From contig JAUWLS010000009.1 of NCBI GenBank assembly GCA_030613565.1, positions 1 through 38,230 of the forward strand: DNA of 38,230 nucleotides. The letters run 5' to 3'. A model generated the notes under the pieces. That model made no database searches. It was given only the letters and a program-made list of their open reading frames with translations, and was not told the DNA's origin. Source of the DNA: Candidatus Shapirobacteria bacterium (GTDB lineage Bacteria; Patescibacteriota; Microgenomatia; UBA12405; JAUWLS01). Position 1 is the stretch's first letter, and each line of letters begins with the position of its first letter. Below, in pieces: positions 38,090 through 38,230 of this stretch. The translations under genes were made by a program, and so were the position numbers.

Positions 38090-38230
38090 GGGTCTAGGGA
38101 AGATTAGAGCGGGTTTTTCCTGAATTCTTTAAGCAGTGTTTTGTACATGTCTTTGTTTTTTCGGTGGTTCCATCTGTATTCTGATTCTTTTAAGTGTAGC
38201 AAGAAGTATTGTTTTTGTATTCCGTTGAAC
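38090..38230 (-). mobile_element. End of an IS1595/ISXO2-like insertion sequence (partial)
   Basis: From 38090 rightward the plus strand starts GGGTCTAGGGAAGA, a plausible terminal inverted repeat, just outside the transposase stop. The boundary is set where the Nudix-like frame breaks. If the element makes 8-bp duplications, 38082-38089 (TTTATCTT) would be one copy. The rest lies outside the window. Confidence 0.55.
38104..38230 (-). CDS. Transposase C-terminus, IS1595 family (partial)
   Basis: 41 residues up to the stop at 38104-38106, open to the right edge: FNGIQKQYFLLHLKESEYRW then NHRKNKDMYKTLLKE and KNPL. The FNGI...F.LHLKE.E.R.NHR pattern is the conserved C-terminus of ISXO2/IS1595 DDE transposases (the FNG follows the region with the last catalytic acid). 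The catalytic residues are out of view. Its frame is complete here, so the element may be intact. Confidence 0.75.
   Translation of the reverse strand, partial: FNGIQKQYFLLHLKESEYRWNHRKNKDMYKTLLKEFRKNPL

Noticed and set aside
1-38230. CRISPR array or UGA recoding
   Set aside because: No regularly spaced repeats were seen, and several genes end in UGA at the family-typical C-terminus with no sign of UGA in conserved positions.

Overview
This 38 kb window looks like the chromosome of a small-genome bacterium of the Candidate Phyla Radiation (Patescibacteria), probably the Microgenomates group. That placement is inferred from several things: dense gene packing with 1-30 nt gaps and stop/start overlaps, trimmed housekeeping factors (AspRS without its GAD insertion, an RNase P RNA of about 207 nt, Obg without its C-terminal domain), a LAGLIDADG gene joined to a tRNA, and families such as DUF4446, DUF3048 and DUF5679. 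UGA is read as stop. No rRNA or ribosomal protein gene is present to fix the taxonomy.

Layout. 1-3.1 kb: divergent valS (cut by the left edge) and aspS. 3.1-5.5 kb: lon, reading toward aspS. 5.6-9.9 kb: era, mscL and a GldA/GldF/GldG-like ABC export module, all on +. 9.9-13.0 kb (minus): DUF167, obg, a thioredoxin behind a CsoR-type repressor with a clear palindromic operator, and a tRNA-dihydrouridine synthase; one tiny plus-strand membrane peptide lies between DUF167 and obg. 13.0-16.8 kb: a metallo-beta-lactamase-fold hydrolase, then (minus) a stand-alone tRNA-binding OB protein, argS and two Nudix hydrolases. 16.8-17.35 kb: a poorly explained patch. 17.4-20.2 kb (plus): a 2H phosphoesterase, a response regulator/histidine kinase pair and a secreted protein that shares an 11-bp-period repeat with the regulator's own promoter. 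20.2-23.4 kb (minus) is the accessory part: two short zinc-ribbon genes each with a one-base frameshift, a membrane-anchored propeller-like protein, tRNA-Gln(CUG), and a homing endonuclease whose last codons lie inside that tRNA. 23.4-28.5 kb: an unknown membrane-anchored protein, D,D-carboxypeptidase, recJ and cca. 28.5-33.5 kb (minus): DUF1653-secF-secD, and an operon DUF4446-DUF3048-wHTH/nucleotidyltransferase-AbrB. 33.5-34.3 kb (plus): a small basic membrane protein, a DUF5679 zinc ribbon and RNase P RNA. 34.3-37.7 kb (minus): AI-2E-type permease, miaA, ybaK-like and ychF. Right edge: an IS1595-like element inserted into a Nudix-like gene.

Much of the window serves tRNA biology: three aminoacyl-tRNA synthetases, a tRNA-binding cofactor, Dus, MiaA, Cca, a YbaK-type deacylase, RNase P RNA and a tRNA whose CCA is not encoded. 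A second theme is transcriptional. Most first-in-operon genes have a -10 box (TANNNT, often with the TGn extension) ending only 5-10 nt before the start codon, so their mRNAs should be leaderless or nearly so. Genes inside operons, and a few small ones, use Shine-Dalgarno sites. This pattern was used to correct several start codons (lon, recJ, cca, the 33.56 kb gene).
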